From assembly GCF_014207935.1 (NCBI RefSeq), contig NZ_JACHLL010000002.1, forward strand, positions 615,865-679,864: a DNA stretch of 64,000 nucleotides, read 5' to 3'. The notes under the pieces are model-generated. The model was not told the origin of the DNA and did no database searches. It saw only the letters and a list, made by a program, of their open reading frames with translations. This document shows positions 47,447 to 57,464 of the stretch, piece after piece (positions within the stretch are counted from its first letter, which is position 1; each line of letters starts with the position of its first letter). This DNA comes from Pseudomonas fluvialis (lineage in GTDB: Bacteria > Pseudomonadota > Gammaproteobacteria > Pseudomonadales > Pseudomonadaceae). The translations under genes and the position numbers were made by a program.

Positions 47447-48633
47447 TGGCCAGTCGCAATATTCTGGTAATCAACTGCGGCAGCTCGTCGATCAAGTTTG
47501 CCCTGATCAACGAAGACCACGGCGCGGCCACGCTGCAGGGGCTGGCCGAACGTCTTGGCAGCCCCGAAGCCGAGCTTCGCTGGCAGCAAGGTGATGCAAA
47601 AGACAGCCTGATGATTCCCGACGCCGACCACCGGGCCGCCCTCGCCCAGTTGCTGCCACGGGTGCAGCAGGCCGCAGGTGGCGCCCTGCATGGCATAGGC
47701 CACCGCGTGGTGCACGGCGGCGAGCAGTTCACCAGCGCCTGCCGCATCGATGCCGCGGTGCTTGAAGCCATCGGCAGCGCGGCCGTGCTTGCTCCGTTGC
47801 ACAACCCGGCCAACCTGCAGGGGATCGAAGCGGCACTGGCAGTCTTTCCCGATCTGCCGCAGGTGGCCGTCTTCGACACAGCCTTCCACCAGAGCCTGCC
47901 GGAACATGCCTTCCGCTATGCACTGCCCGAGTCGCTATACCGCGAACAGGGCATCCGCCGCTATGGTTTCCACGGCACCAGCCACCGCTACGTCAGCCAG
48001 CGCGCGGCCGAGATGGCCGGCCTGGCCTATGACGACAGCTGCTGGCTGGTTGCCCACCTCGGTAACGGCTGCTCGACCTGCGCCGTGATCAACGGCCAGA
48101 GCCGCGACACCAGCATGGGCCTGACGCCGTTGGAGGGCCTGGTGATGGGCACGCGCAGCGGCGACGTCGACCCCAACCTGCATGGCCATCTGGCACGCAC
48201 GCTGGGCTGGGACCTGCCGCGCATCGACAGGCTGCTCAATCACGAAAGTGGCCTCAAGGGGCTTTCCGGCCTGTCCAACGACATGCGCAGCCTGGAGCAG
48301 GCGCGCGAGCAGGGGCATGCCGGCGCGACCCTGGCCATCGAGGTGTTCTGCTACCGCCTGGCCAAATCGCTGGCGGCCATGGCCTGCGCCCTACCGCGCC
48401 TGGATGGCCTGCTGTTCACCGGCGGCATCGGCGAGAATTCGGCGCTGGTCCGCAGCAAGACGGTCGCCCACCTGCAACTGCTCAACCTGAAACTCGACCC
48501 GGCGGCCAACGCCCGCTGCGTGCGCGGCGTGAGTGGCACCATTCAGGCCGAAGGCCACCCGCGCATACTGGTGGTGCCGACCAATGAAGAACGGCAGATC
48601 GCCCTCGACACCCTCGCCCTTCTGCCGAACTGA
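47446..48633 (+). CDS. ackA: Acetate kinase
   Basis: Enzyme of 395 aa interconverting acetyl phosphate plus ADP with acetate plus ATP. ASKHA fold: it begins [17 protein letters not shown] (first ATPase motif), and has [11 protein letters not shown] with the catalytic histidine, and [30 protein letters not shown]. It is coupled to the DUF3565 gene by one base and followed by pta 17 bp later. Under oxygen limitation the pair gives ATP and acetate. Confidence 0.97.
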   Translation: MASRNILVINCGSSSIKFALINEDHGAATLQGLAERLGSPEAELRWQQGDAKDSLMIPDADHRAALAQLLPRVQQAAGGALHGIGHRVVHGGEQFTSACRIDAAVLEAIGSAAVLAPLHNPANLQGIEAALAVFPDLPQVAVFDTAFHQSLPEHAFRYALPESLYREQGIRRYGFHGTSHRYVSQRAAEMAGLAYDDSCWLVAHLGNGCSTCAVINGQSRDTSMGLTPLEGLVMGTRSGDVDPNLHGHLARTLGWDLPRIDRLLNHESGLKGLSGLSNDMRSLEQAREQGHAGATLAIEVFCYRLAKSLAAMACALPRLDGLLFTGGIGENSALVRSKTVAHLQLLNLKLDPAANARCVRGVSGTIQAEGHPRILVVPTNEERQIALDTLALLPN

Positions 48634-48650
48634 AACGCCAAGGAGTTAGC

Positions 48651-50741
48651 GTGCATACCTTTTTCATCGCCCCCACCGGTTTCGGTGTCGGTCTGACCTC
48701 GATCAGCCTGGGGCTGATCCGCGCCCTGCAACAGGCCGGCCTGCGGGTCGGCTTCTACAAGCCGGTCGCCCAACTGCATCCCGGAGACCACGGCCCGGAA
48801 CGCTCCAGCGAATTGGTGGCGCGCACACACGGCCTGTGCGCGCCGGCACCCCTGCCGCTCAGCGAGGTCGAGCACATGCTTGGTGACGGCGAGTTGGATG
48901 AACTGCTGGAGAAGGTCGTCAGCCAGTTCCAACAGGTCGCTGCCGACAAGGACGTGGTCATCGTCGAAGGCATGGTCCCAACCCGCCAGGCCAGCTACGC
49001 AGCCCGGGTCAACTTTCACCTGGCACGCAGCCTGGATGCCGAGATCATTCTGGTGTCAGCCCCCGAGCAGGAGAGCCTCACCGAGCTGGCCGACCGCATC
49101 GAGATTCAGGCCCAGATGTTTGGCGGCCCCAAGGACCCCAAGGTTCTGGGCGTGATCCTCAACAAGGTGCGCCATGCCGACGGCCCCGAGGCCTTCATAC
49201 AGGAGCTGCGCGAACATTCATCGCTGCTCAAGAACGACGACTTCCGCCTGCTCGGCTGCATTCCCTGGCAGGAAGCACTGAACGCGCCACGCACCCGTGA
49301 CGTCGCCGACCTGCTGCATGCCGAGGTACTCAACGCTGGCGACTACGAACAGCGCCGCGTACACCGCATCGTCCTGTGCGCGCGAGCCGTGCCCAACAGC
49401 GTGCACCTGCTCAAGCCCGGCGTACTGGTGGTCACTCCGGGTGATCGCGACGACATCATCCTCGCCGCGAGCCTGGCCGCGATGAACGGCGTGCCCCTGG
49501 CCGGCCTACTGCTGTGCAGCGACTTCCCACCCGACCCGCGGATCATGGAGCTCTGTCGCGGCGCTTTGGCTAGCGGCCTGCCGGTGCTGACGGTAGCCAC
49601 CGGCTCCTATGAGACGGCAACCAACCTCAACCGGATGAACAAGGAAATCCCCATCGACGACCGCGAGCGGGCCGAACGGGTGACCGAGTTCGTCGCCGGC
49701 CAGGTCGACCTGCCCTGGTTGCGCAGCCGCTGCGGCACTCCGCGTGAACTGCGTCTGTCACCACCGGCCTTCCGTTACCAGCTGGTGCAACGCGCCCAGG
49801 CTGCCAACAAGCGCATCGTCCTGCCCGAAGGCAGCGAGCCGCGTACCGTACAGGCCGCCGCCATCTGCCAGGCGCGTGGCATCGCCCGCTGCGTTCTGCT
49901 GGCCAAGCCCGAGGACGTTCAGGCGGTCGCCAAGGCGCTGGCCATCGAGCTGCCGGCCGGCCTGGAAATCCTCGATCCGGATGTGATCCGTGGCCGCTAT
50001 GTCGAGCCCATGGTCGAACTACGCAAGGGCAAGGGCCTGAACGCACCCATGGCTACTGCACAGCTGGAAGACACCGTGGTGCTGGGCACCATGATGCTGG
50101 CCCTGGACGAGGTCGACGGTCTGGTCTCCGGCGCCATCCATACCACCGCCAACACCATCCGCCCAGCCTTGCAGCTGATCAAGACGGCACCCGGCTACAA
50201 CCTGGTGTCCTCGGTGTTCTTCATGCTGCTGCCCGAGCAGGTTCTGGTCTATGGCGACTGCGCGGTGAACCCCGACCCGAATGCCGAGGAACTGGCGGAG
50301 ATTGCCCTGCAGAGCGCGGCATCGGCCCAGGCCTTTGGCGTACTGCCACGAGTTGCCATGATCAGCTACTCCACCGGCGACTCCGGCACCGGGGCGGAAG
50401 TGGAAAAGGTCCGCGAAGCCACACGTATTGCCCGCGAACGCAACCCGCAGCTGGCCATCGACGGCCCGCTGCAGTATGACGCCGCCGCCATCGCCAGCGT
50501 AGGCCAACAGAAAGCGCCAAACAGCCCGGTGGCCGGCCGCGCCACGGTGTTTGTGTTCCCCGACCTGAACACAGGCAACACCACCTATAAGGCCGTACAA
50601 CGCAGCGCCGAGTGCATCAGCGTCGGCCCGATGTTGCAGGGGCTGCGCAAGCCGGTGAACGATCTGTCGCGCGGCGCGCTGGTCGACGATATCGTTTTCA
50701 CCATTGCTCTGACGGCCATTCAGGCCGACAGCACACACTGA
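48651..50741 (+). CDS. pta: Phosphate acetyltransferase, long form
   Basis: Enzyme of 696 aa converting acetyl-CoA and phosphate to acetyl phosphate. Three parts: an N-terminal BioD-like domain (1-210; GFGVGLTSISLGL), a DRTGG domain (about 215-330) and the catalytic PTA_PTB domain (about 370-690; RIVLPEGSEPRTVQAA and SYSTGDSGTGAEVEKV). The start is GTG at 48651 with AAGGAG upstream. It forms an operon with ackA. Confidence 0.97.
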   Translation: MHTFFIAPTGFGVGLTSISLGLIRALQQAGLRVGFYKPVAQLHPGDHGPERSSELVARTHGLCAPAPLPLSEVEHMLGDGELDELLEKVVSQFQQVAADKDVVIVEGMVPTRQASYAARVNFHLARSLDAEIILVSAPEQESLTELADRIEIQAQMFGGPKDPKVLGVILNKVRHADGPEAFIQELREHSSLLKNDDFRLLGCIPWQEALNAPRTRDVADLLHAEVLNAGDYEQRRVHRIVLCARAVPNSVHLLKPGVLVVTPGDRDDIILAASLAAMNGVPLAGLLLCSDFPPDPRIMELCRGALASGLPVLTVATGSYETATNLNRMNKEIPIDDRERAERVTEFVAGQVDLPWLRSRCGTPRELRLSPPAFRYQLVQRAQAANKRIVLPEGSEPRTVQAAAICQARGIARCVLLAKPEDVQAVAKALAIELPAGLEILDPDVIRGRYVEPMVELRKGKGLNAPMATAQLEDTVVLGTMMLALDEVDGLVSGAIHTTANTIRPALQLIKTAPGYNLVSSVFFMLLPEQVLVYGDCAVNPDPNAEELAEIALQSAASAQAFGVLPRVAMISYSTGDSGTGAEVEKVREATRIARERNPQLAIDGPLQYDAAAIASVGQQKAPNSPVAGRATVFVFPDLNTGNTTYKAVQRSAECISVGPMLQGLRKPVNDLSRGALVDDIVFTIALTAIQADSTH

Positions 50742-50865
50742 TAAGTACCGCCGACTGCCCAGTCACGCGGCCGGCGGGGCTTACAGCTCAGTGCACAACT
50801 GTTAACCTAAACAATTCAGGCGCCCTACAACAACGCCTCATCAATCTTGGAGACCCGCTTCGCTC

Positions 50866-51771
50866 ATGCTCAGCTTTCTGCCTGCCCCGCTGCGCGGGAC
50901 CCTTGCCGGCCTCACGCTGGTACTCAACACCCTGATCCACTGCGTCCCGCTCTTTGCCGTCGCCCTGCTCAAGCTGCTCGTGCCGATCCCTGCCATCCAG
51001 CGGCTGCTGCGCTATGTGATGCACGGCATTGCCGAGAGCTGGATCAGCGTTAACAAGTTTTGGATGAATCTGGTCTACCCGACCCGCTGGGACACCCAGG
51101 GGCTGGAAGGCCTGGACATGCGCCACTCATACCTAGTGACTAGCAACCACCAGAGCTGGGTGGACATCCTCGTCCTGCAGTACCTGCTCAACCGGCGCAT
51201 GCCACTGCTGAAGTTCTTCCTCAAGCAGGAGCTTATCTGGGTCCCGGTGATCGGCCTGTGCTGGTGGGCGCTTGAGTTCCCTTTCATGAAGCGCTACAGC
51301 AAGGAGTTCCTGATCAAGTATCCGGAAAAGCGCGGCCAGGACCTGGCCACCACGCGCAAGGCCTGCGAGCGCTACAAGACCAATCCAGTCTCGGTGTTCA
51401 ACTTTCTCGAGGGCACTCGCTTCACTCCGAGCAAGCATGAACAGCAAAATTCGCCGTTCCAGCATCTGCTCAAACCCAAGGCCGGCGGCATTGCCTTCGT
51501 GCTGGACGCGATGGGTGAGCAACTGCATGCGCTGGTCAATGTCACCATCCACTACCCCCAAGGGCGCCCGACATTCTGGGACCTGCTCAGCGGCCAGGTC
51601 AAAAGCGTGGTGGTGCGTTTCGAGAAGATGGAGATTCCCGCCAGCTTCATCGGCAAAAACTACGATCAGGACGAAGCTTATCGCCTGGAATTCCAGCAGT
51701 GGGTCAACCAGCTGTGGGAACAGAAGGATGCCGAGCTAGGTGCGCTGAAAGAGCAGTTCCCCGCGACCTGA
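50866..51771 (+). CDS. PlsC-type acyltransferase (YihG-like)
   Basis: Membrane-bound acyltransferase of 301 aa. It has an N-terminal hydrophobic region (about 10-60) and the HX4D motif NHQSWVD near residue 92-98, then FPFMKRYSK and FLEGTRFTP (motif III). It resembles E. coli YihG, a lysophosphatidic acid acyltransferase-like protein giving altered acyl specificity. It lies 124 bp after pta; I recall the same neighbour in P. aeruginosa. The ribosome site (GGAG) is 15 nt from the ATG, rather far. Confidence 0.88.
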   Translation: MLSFLPAPLRGTLAGLTLVLNTLIHCVPLFAVALLKLLVPIPAIQRLLRYVMHGIAESWISVNKFWMNLVYPTRWDTQGLEGLDMRHSYLVTSNHQSWVDILVLQYLLNRRMPLLKFFLKQELIWVPVIGLCWWALEFPFMKRYSKEFLIKYPEKRGQDLATTRKACERYKTNPVSVFNFLEGTRFTPSKHEQQNSPFQHLLKPKAGGIAFVLDAMGEQLHALVNVTIHYPQGRPTFWDLLSGQVKSVVVRFEKMEIPASFIGKNYDQDEAYRLEFQQWVNQLWEQKDAELGALKEQFPAT

Positions 51772-52176
51772 CAGCCAGTTTGCCGCTTTACCCCAGGCAA
51801 CCGACGCGGGATAAGCGCGGTTGCCCAGGATCTAGGATACGCGCCACCACTCCTGAGCTCGATCGGAATAACACCGCACCACAAAGAGCATCGCCAGGCG
51901 TTTACACCCGCGCCCTTGCCCATTGGCGACCCGCAGTTCTGCAGGCTCTCACCAACACGCAACAACCTACCCACCACGACCGCCAGCGAGCACGAACACG
52001 CCAACCCAATCAAGTGCATCGCTTGGGGCGCGCATCTAGTGTCGCCCTGTCAGTCATGGCATCGAGCACTTGCCCACCGCATAAACAACAAGGCCCGTAT
52101 CTCACGATACGGGCCTTGTGATGGGAGCAAGCTCCCAGAGGCTATGCAGGCGACTATAGAGCCGCCTGTTGGCGAA
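51772..52176. other. Gene-free stretch before the DUF1329 gene
   Basis: 405 bp between two convergent genes. It holds a bulged hairpin at 51796-51825 (stem GGCAACCG/CGGTTGCC), which may serve the acyltransferase transcript, and the terminator at 52088-52119. Otherwise I see no gene, RNA or repeat in it. Confidence 0.5.
52088..52119 (-). terminator. Terminator of the DUF1302-DUF1329 operon
   Basis: A perfect 14-bp stem (ACAAGGCCCGTATC and its complement) with loop TCAC; on the minus strand it continues TTGTTGTTTAT. It is 58 bp beyond the DUF1329 stop. Confidence 0.85.
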
Positions 52177-53544
52177 TTAACGCACGCCAGCCTGGCGCAG
52201 AGCAGCCGGGGTGAAGTCCGAGGAAGCAGCCTTGTAATCGAAGTTATAAGACTGTTTCTCTTCGTTCTTCATACCCAGAGCCAGGTAACGACCAGACAGC
52301 AGGTCGTTCAGCGACTCCAAGGTGTACCACGGTACTTGCTTGTTGTAGTAGTACTGCGAGTGAGCTTCAGCTACGCGCCACAGCGTGCCACGGCCGTCGT
52401 AATGGTCGATGGCAGCGGCTTGCCAGGTGTCCTCGTCGAGGTAAAAGTCACGCTTGGCGTAGATGTGACGCTCGCCGGCTTTCAGGGTCGCAGTCACGTG
52501 CCACACGCGGTGCAGCTCGTAACGGGTCAGATCCTGATTGATGTGGCCAGGCTTGATGATGTCGGCGTACTTGATGGACGGCGAGTCCAGCTTGTAGCTG
52601 TTGTAAGGAATATAGATTTCCTTCTTGCCGTTCAGCTTCCACTCGTAACGGTCCGGAGCACCGTTGTACATGTCGAAGTTGTCGGAGGTACGCAGACCAT
52701 CGGAAGCGGTACCCGGACCGTCATAGGACACCTGCGGCGCACGGCGCACACGGCGCTGACCAGCGTTGTACAGCCACGCAAGACGCGGTTCCTTCACCTG
52801 GTTCAAGGTTTCGTGTACCAGCAGCACGTTACCTGCCAGACGCGAAGGAGCAGTCACCTGCTGCTTGAAGTAGAACAGCACATTGCTTGCCTGAGCCGGG
52901 TTGTAGTCGGTCAGGTTGGTGCGGAAGGCAAATTCGTCCTGGAAGTACACCAGCGAGTAGGAACCGTTCTGCTGCGGAGCAGCCTGGGTCACCAAGCGCT
53001 GCACGCTACCGCCACGATAGCGGGTAATGTGGTTCCAGATCGCTTCCAGACCGTTCTGCGGAATCGGGAACGGGTTAGCGAGATCGAAGTTCTCCAGACC
53101 GTTACCGCCTTCAACCAACTTGGTCGCCGTGGCGTTCTTCTTGGTTGCCGCCAGGACATCAGCAGGCAGGGTAGCGCTGCGATGGGTCGGATAGACCGGC
53201 ATCTTGAAGGTGTCCGGATAACGCTTGAGCATGGCCTGCTGACCCGGGGTCAGCTTGTCCTTGTACTGATCAACGTTCTGCGCGGTGATAGTGAACTTCG
53301 GCTGTTCGCTGGCAAACGGATCTGCCAGGAAGCCCTTGGCATCCACAGCACCGGCGTTAGCCGGAAGGCCGCCAGTCCACTCGGGAATGGAGCCATCGGC
53401 GTTACCGGCTTTTTCCGCGCCGACCGGTGTCAGGGTAGTGCCAAGCTTGGCTGCTTCATCGGCAGACACCGCTGCCATCACGCTGGTAGCCAGCATGCTC
53501 AGCGCCAGGGCGCCGGTTTGCATCAATTGCTTGCGAATTTTCAT
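52177..53544 (-). CDS. DUF1329 periplasmic protein
   Basis: Exported protein of 455 aa. Signal peptide about residues 1-24 (ending VMA). The mature part begins VSADEAAKLGTTLTPVGAEKAGNADGSIPEWTGGL, the hallmark of DUF1329; the family is related to LolB-like lipid-binding folds. It almost always pairs with a DUF1302 outer-membrane barrel, as here 36 bp downstream of one. The start at 53544 has AAGGAA; a TTG three codons upstream is less likely. Probably binds or carries a lipid or fatty acid across the envelope. Confidence 0.9.
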   Translation of the reverse strand: MKIRKQLMQTGALALSMLATSVMAAVSADEAAKLGTTLTPVGAEKAGNADGSIPEWTGGLPANAGAVDAKGFLADPFASEQPKFTITAQNVDQYKDKLTPGQQAMLKRYPDTFKMPVYPTHRSATLPADVLAATKKNATATKLVEGGNGLENFDLANPFPIPQNGLEAIWNHITRYRGGSVQRLVTQAAPQQNGSYSLVYFQDEFAFRTNLTDYNPAQASNVLFYFKQQVTAPSRLAGNVLLVHETLNQVKEPRLAWLYNAGQRRVRRAPQVSYDGPGTASDGLRTSDNFDMYNGAPDRYEWKLNGKKEIYIPYNSYKLDSPSIKYADIIKPGHINQDLTRYELHRVWHVTATLKAGERHIYAKRDFYLDEDTWQAAAIDHYDGRGTLWRVAEAHSQYYYNKQVPWYTLESLNDLLSGRYLALGMKNEEKQSYNFDYKAASSDFTPAALRQAGVR

Positions 53545-53580
53545 CTGTAGCAATTCCTTAATTCAGTACGTTCCGTGTGC

Positions 53581-55356
53581 TTAGAAGTTCACGCCGAAGC
53601 TCAAGGCTACGAAATCACGATCAATGTTGGTGTTGTATTCACCACCAAAGAAATCGGTGTAAGCCAGGCTGGCGGTATAGGTGTTCAGGTAGTCGGCATC
53701 CACGCCCAGGCTGACGGCCTTGTTGCCTTCGTTGAAGGTCGGACCATAGCCATCGACGTCATGCGCCCAGGACATGTTCGGCTTGAGGTTTACACCGGCG
53801 AATACGTCGTTGTATTCGAGGATGGCGCGCGCGCGATAACCCCAAGACGTATTGGTATAGAAGCCCTTGTCGTTACACTCGTCCGGGTTAGCGGTGTTGA
53901 GCAGACCGCGGCAGAGGCTTTGAGTCGGAATGGCACCGTTGCCGAACTCCGGCGCGCGACCAAAGCGCAGCTCGTTGACGTTCAGATTGCTCACATGGGA
54001 GTAACCCACTTCACCGACCACGGTCAGACGCTCGGCACCCATCACCTGATCGAAGAACTGGGTAACGGTGACCTGAGCCTGGGTCAGAGGTTTGCGCACA
54101 TAACCGGTCAGGGTTTCGCCAGCACCGTAAGCGGCATGATCGGCGAGATAGATCGGGCTGTTATTGGTGATCAGCGCACCCGCCTGAGCCACCGAAGCAA
54201 CGGTCAGGTCAGTGGTGTTGATCTGCATCGGCATATTCGGGCGATAGCTCAACTCACCATTCACGGCCGTGGAGCCAATGTTGGTGGAGAAGCTCACGCC
54301 GTGCAGACGGATGTCTTCCGGATACTCGAGGAAGTACTTGCCACTCAGCTCACCGGTAGTAGCGTCCTCAAGCGTGTACAGACCCGGCTGGCCGGCCACA
54401 TAAGAGAGGATAGGCGTACGGCTGTGATAGTTCATGGTGTAGAAGCCGAACTCGGTATCGTTCAGCTCTTCGGCAAACCAGCGCAGGGCGATACCATATT
54501 GGCCGCTATCACGGGCATCTTCGTCACCAAGGCGACCTACATAGCGATAGTTGTTGCTAGCACTGCGTGGCGACAGGTCGGAACCCTGAACACCCAGACG
54601 ATCGGTACAGCCATCCTGAACCACGTCTGCGGCGAAGAAGGTGCCACAGTTATCCAGAACGGTCTGTTCCCATTCCAACTGATAGAAAGCTTCAGCCGAG
54701 AGGTTGTCGGTCAGGCTCTGCGATACGTAGAACATGTTGACCGGGATCAGGCCTTCCTTGATCTCGGCGCCCGGACGACGGAACGCTGCAGCATCGACCG
54801 GGTTGATGGCGTTGATACTGTTGAAAATGAAAGTGCTTTCACCCCAGCTGACTACCTGCTTGCCCAGACGCACGGAGCCCGGCAGATCGGCAATGTCGTA
54901 GTTGTGGTAGATGAAGGCATCGAGAATTTCGGCACCGGAAGACTGCGCAGCCTGCTTGCGGTTGCTGTCGTCGATATCGTAGAGCAGACGGCTTTCGTCC
55001 TTCAGCTCGAAGTCGTACCAGTACTTGCCGCGCACCAGTACGCCGGTATCGCCGTACTTGAGTTCAAGGTCGTGAATACCCTTGAAGATCTTGGAGAAGG
55101 TCTCGCCCTTCTTGAAGTTCAGACGACCATCGTCGCCGGTTTGCGAGGAGGCCTGACCGCCGTTACGGGCACCCACCAGATCCGGATCGGCGCCACGCAC
55201 CGACCAGCTAGCCCCCACGGACAGCGAGGAGTCGAAGGAACCTTCGATTTCACCCATATTGAAAGTCACACCGAAGGCCGGAGCGGCCAGGGTGGAGGCG
55301 AGGCTTACGGCCAGTGGCAGCTTGGCCAGACGCCAGGTCTGTTTGAATGTGGTCAT
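53581..55356 (-). CDS. DUF1302 outer-membrane beta-barrel protein
   Basis: Outer-membrane protein of 591 aa. Signal peptide to about residue 29 (APAFG), then DUF1302: VTFNMGEIEGSFDSSLSVGASW, and many alternating strands up to a C-terminal phenylalanine (SFGVNF), the OMP insertion signal. Two Cys pairs may form loop disulfides. It starts the two-gene unit with DUF1329; GGAG is 8 nt before the ATG. A gene pair of this type next to an AlkK-like ligase is known to me from P. putida, where it is tied to fatty acid use. Codon use is less GC-rich than neighbours. Confidence 0.9.
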   Translation of the reverse strand: MTTFKQTWRLAKLPLAVSLASTLAAPAFGVTFNMGEIEGSFDSSLSVGASWSVRGADPDLVGARNGGQASSQTGDDGRLNFKKGETFSKIFKGIHDLELKYGDTGVLVRGKYWYDFELKDESRLLYDIDDSNRKQAAQSSGAEILDAFIYHNYDIADLPGSVRLGKQVVSWGESTFIFNSINAINPVDAAAFRRPGAEIKEGLIPVNMFYVSQSLTDNLSAEAFYQLEWEQTVLDNCGTFFAADVVQDGCTDRLGVQGSDLSPRSASNNYRYVGRLGDEDARDSGQYGIALRWFAEELNDTEFGFYTMNYHSRTPILSYVAGQPGLYTLEDATTGELSGKYFLEYPEDIRLHGVSFSTNIGSTAVNGELSYRPNMPMQINTTDLTVASVAQAGALITNNSPIYLADHAAYGAGETLTGYVRKPLTQAQVTVTQFFDQVMGAERLTVVGEVGYSHVSNLNVNELRFGRAPEFGNGAIPTQSLCRGLLNTANPDECNDKGFYTNTSWGYRARAILEYNDVFAGVNLKPNMSWAHDVDGYGPTFNEGNKAVSLGVDADYLNTYTASLAYTDFFGGEYNTNIDRDFVALSFGVNF

Positions 55357-55586
55357 CGACGCTACTCCATATGTACTTTGTTGTTATGGATGCGGGGGAC
55401 TATAGCCAGCAGGGCTGACGACCTGATCCCCCTAAAGTGTGATTTGCAGTCCCCAATCAGTCTGCTCCGGCCCTTCCAGCGAACTTAACCCGGCTGGACC
55501 GGTCACAAATCCCGTTTAGGTCAGCAATTAGCAGGCCAAGCAACTCCTGACCTATCGGTTCTCACCGCGACCGCCCTACAGGCCGC
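55357..55586. other. Intergenic region upstream of the DUF1302 gene
   Basis: 230 bp between the AlkK-like stop and the DUF1302 start. It should hold the promoter of the barrel gene; the AT-rich part near 55380-55440 is the best candidate. No clear consensus seen. Confidence 0.35.
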
Positions 55587-57269
55587 CTACAGCGTAGACA
55601 GAAACGGGCTGTTCGCCGCCTGCCACTGGCCGATATCCACGCGGATGCGCTTCTTGTCCAGCTTGCCGACGCTGGTCTTGGGAATATCGGTAACAACGGC
55701 AATCTGCGTGGGTATCGCCCACTTGTTGATATGCCCTTCTTCAACGAAAGGCTTGAGGTGCTCCTTGAGGCCCCTGGCATTCAGCGCCTGGCCATCACGC
55801 AGCACCAGCAGGGCAAACGGACGCTCGCCCCACTGCGGGTCGGCGATCCCCACCACTGCCACTTCCTTCACCGCCGCATGGCGACTGATCAGATCTTCCA
55901 GCTCCAGCGAGGAAATCCACTCACCACCGGTCTTGATCACATCCTTGATACGGTCGCGGATATCGATGTAGCCCATGCTGTCGAGGGTGGCGACGTCACC
56001 GGTGTGCATCCAGCCGTGCTCCCAAAGTTCCGCCCCCTTCTGCGGCTCACGGAAATACCCTTGAGTCAGCCAGGGCGCACGCAGCACCAGCTCGCCCTGA
56101 GTCTCGCCGTCCACCGGCAGCATCTGGCCATTGGCATCCATGATCGCGGCATCCACCAGCGGCACCGGCACGCCAGCCTTGATGCGGTAGGTAATGCGCT
56201 CGTCTTCGCTGCCGGCCAGCAGCTCCTCGTTCATGTGTGCACAGGAAATCAGCGGGCAGGTCTCGGACATGCCGTAGGCAGCGGTGAGCTGGATACCGCG
56301 CGACTTGGCAGCCTTGTACAACGAACTGTTCAGCGCACTGCCGCCGATGATCAGCTTCCAGCCGCCAAAATCCACGCCCTCGGCGGCCTTGGCGTGCATC
56401 ACCATCTGCAGGATGGTCGGCACGCAATGGGAGAACGTGACCTTCTCGTCGCGCCACAGCTTGACCAGCAGTTCCGGATCGTAACGCCCCGGGTACACCT
56501 GCTTGATACCGAGCATGGTCGCCACATACGGCATGCCCCAGGCATGCACGTGGAACATCGGGGTAATCGGCATGTACACGTCATCGGTGCCCATCAGGCG
56601 GATGCTGTCCAGGCTGCCGACCACGGTCGCCATGGACAGGGTGTGCAGCACCAGTTGGCGATGGGTGAAGTACACGCCCTTGGGGTTGCCGGTGGTGCCG
56701 GTGGTGTAGAAGGTGGTGGCCACCGAATTCTCGTCGAAATCGGCAAACTCATAGCTCGGACTGGCCGCCGCCAGCAGGCTCTCGTACTCGCCAACCAGAT
56801 TGGGCAGATCGGCCGTCTTGTGCGCGGTATCGGTGAGCAGAATGGTCTTCTCGACCGTGGTCAGATGGCCCTCGATACCCTTGTACAGCGGCACAAACTC
56901 GCTGTTGACCAGCACGAACTTATCTTCGGCATGGTTCATGGTGTAGAGAATCTGATCCGGCGACAGGCGGATATTGATGGTGTGCAGCACCGCACCGAGC
57001 ATCGGAATGGCAAACATACATTCCAGGTAACGGTGGCTGTCCCAGTCCATCACCGCCACGGTATCCCCTGCTTTCACTCCGGCCGCACTGAGCACATTGG
57101 CCAGCCGCGCCACACGCTCATTGAAGGTGGCGTAGCTGAAGCGCAGCTGATCACGATAGACAATCTCGCGGGTCTTCTCGTAACGCGCACCGGACATCAA
57201 CAGGCGCTTGATCAACAGTGGATACTGGTAGGCGTTGTCGGCGGCGGGGAGGATCTTGGTCTTGAGCAT
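55587..57269 (-). CDS. Medium-chain acyl-CoA synthetase (AlkK-like)
   Basis: AMP-forming acyl-CoA ligase of 560 aa. P-loop-like motif TTGTTGNPKG (about 190-200), motif YGMSETCP, the hinge region GWMHTGDVATLDSMGYIDIRDRIKD and the C-terminal catalytic lysine in KTSVGKLDKK. The overall sequence resembles AlkK of Pseudomonas alkane degradation, acting on medium-chain fatty acids. It precedes the DUF1302-DUF1329 pair on the same strand (230-bp gap) and diverges from a thiolase, which fits fatty acid catabolism. Confidence 0.9.
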   Translation of the reverse strand: MLKTKILPAADNAYQYPLLIKRLLMSGARYEKTREIVYRDQLRFSYATFNERVARLANVLSAAGVKAGDTVAVMDWDSHRYLECMFAIPMLGAVLHTINIRLSPDQILYTMNHAEDKFVLVNSEFVPLYKGIEGHLTTVEKTILLTDTAHKTADLPNLVGEYESLLAAASPSYEFADFDENSVATTFYTTGTTGNPKGVYFTHRQLVLHTLSMATVVGSLDSIRLMGTDDVYMPITPMFHVHAWGMPYVATMLGIKQVYPGRYDPELLVKLWRDEKVTFSHCVPTILQMVMHAKAAEGVDFGGWKLIIGGSALNSSLYKAAKSRGIQLTAAYGMSETCPLISCAHMNEELLAGSEDERITYRIKAGVPVPLVDAAIMDANGQMLPVDGETQGELVLRAPWLTQGYFREPQKGAELWEHGWMHTGDVATLDSMGYIDIRDRIKDVIKTGGEWISSLELEDLISRHAAVKEVAVVGIADPQWGERPFALLVLRDGQALNARGLKEHLKPFVEEGHINKWAIPTQIAVVTDIPKTSVGKLDKKRIRVDIGQWQAANSPFLSTL

Positions 57270-57464
57270 GGCGATACCTGTGAGGTTTCTAGTTATGGGC
57301 AGAACGGGTTATGGATAGCACTGGGCCGCACTCTAGAGCCTTGAACCGCCTCATCCATCGACCCAAAGGATGATTTGCCGCATGACTCTTTGGCGTTATT
57401 CGGTCACACGGTAGAATCGACTTATCCGGCCAGTCACGGCCTGTCACCCGTCGAGGAATTTCAG
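57270..57464. promoter_or_regulatory. Divergent promoter region ligase / thiolase
   Basis: 195 bp between divergent starts. It must contain promoters for both and perhaps a shared fatty-acid-responsive operator. I could not identify a site. Confidence 0.35.

Noticed and set aside
53575..55488. 637-codon open frame opposite the DUF1302 gene
   Set aside because: Antisense shadow; the barrel gene has signal peptide, ribosome site and C-terminal Phe.
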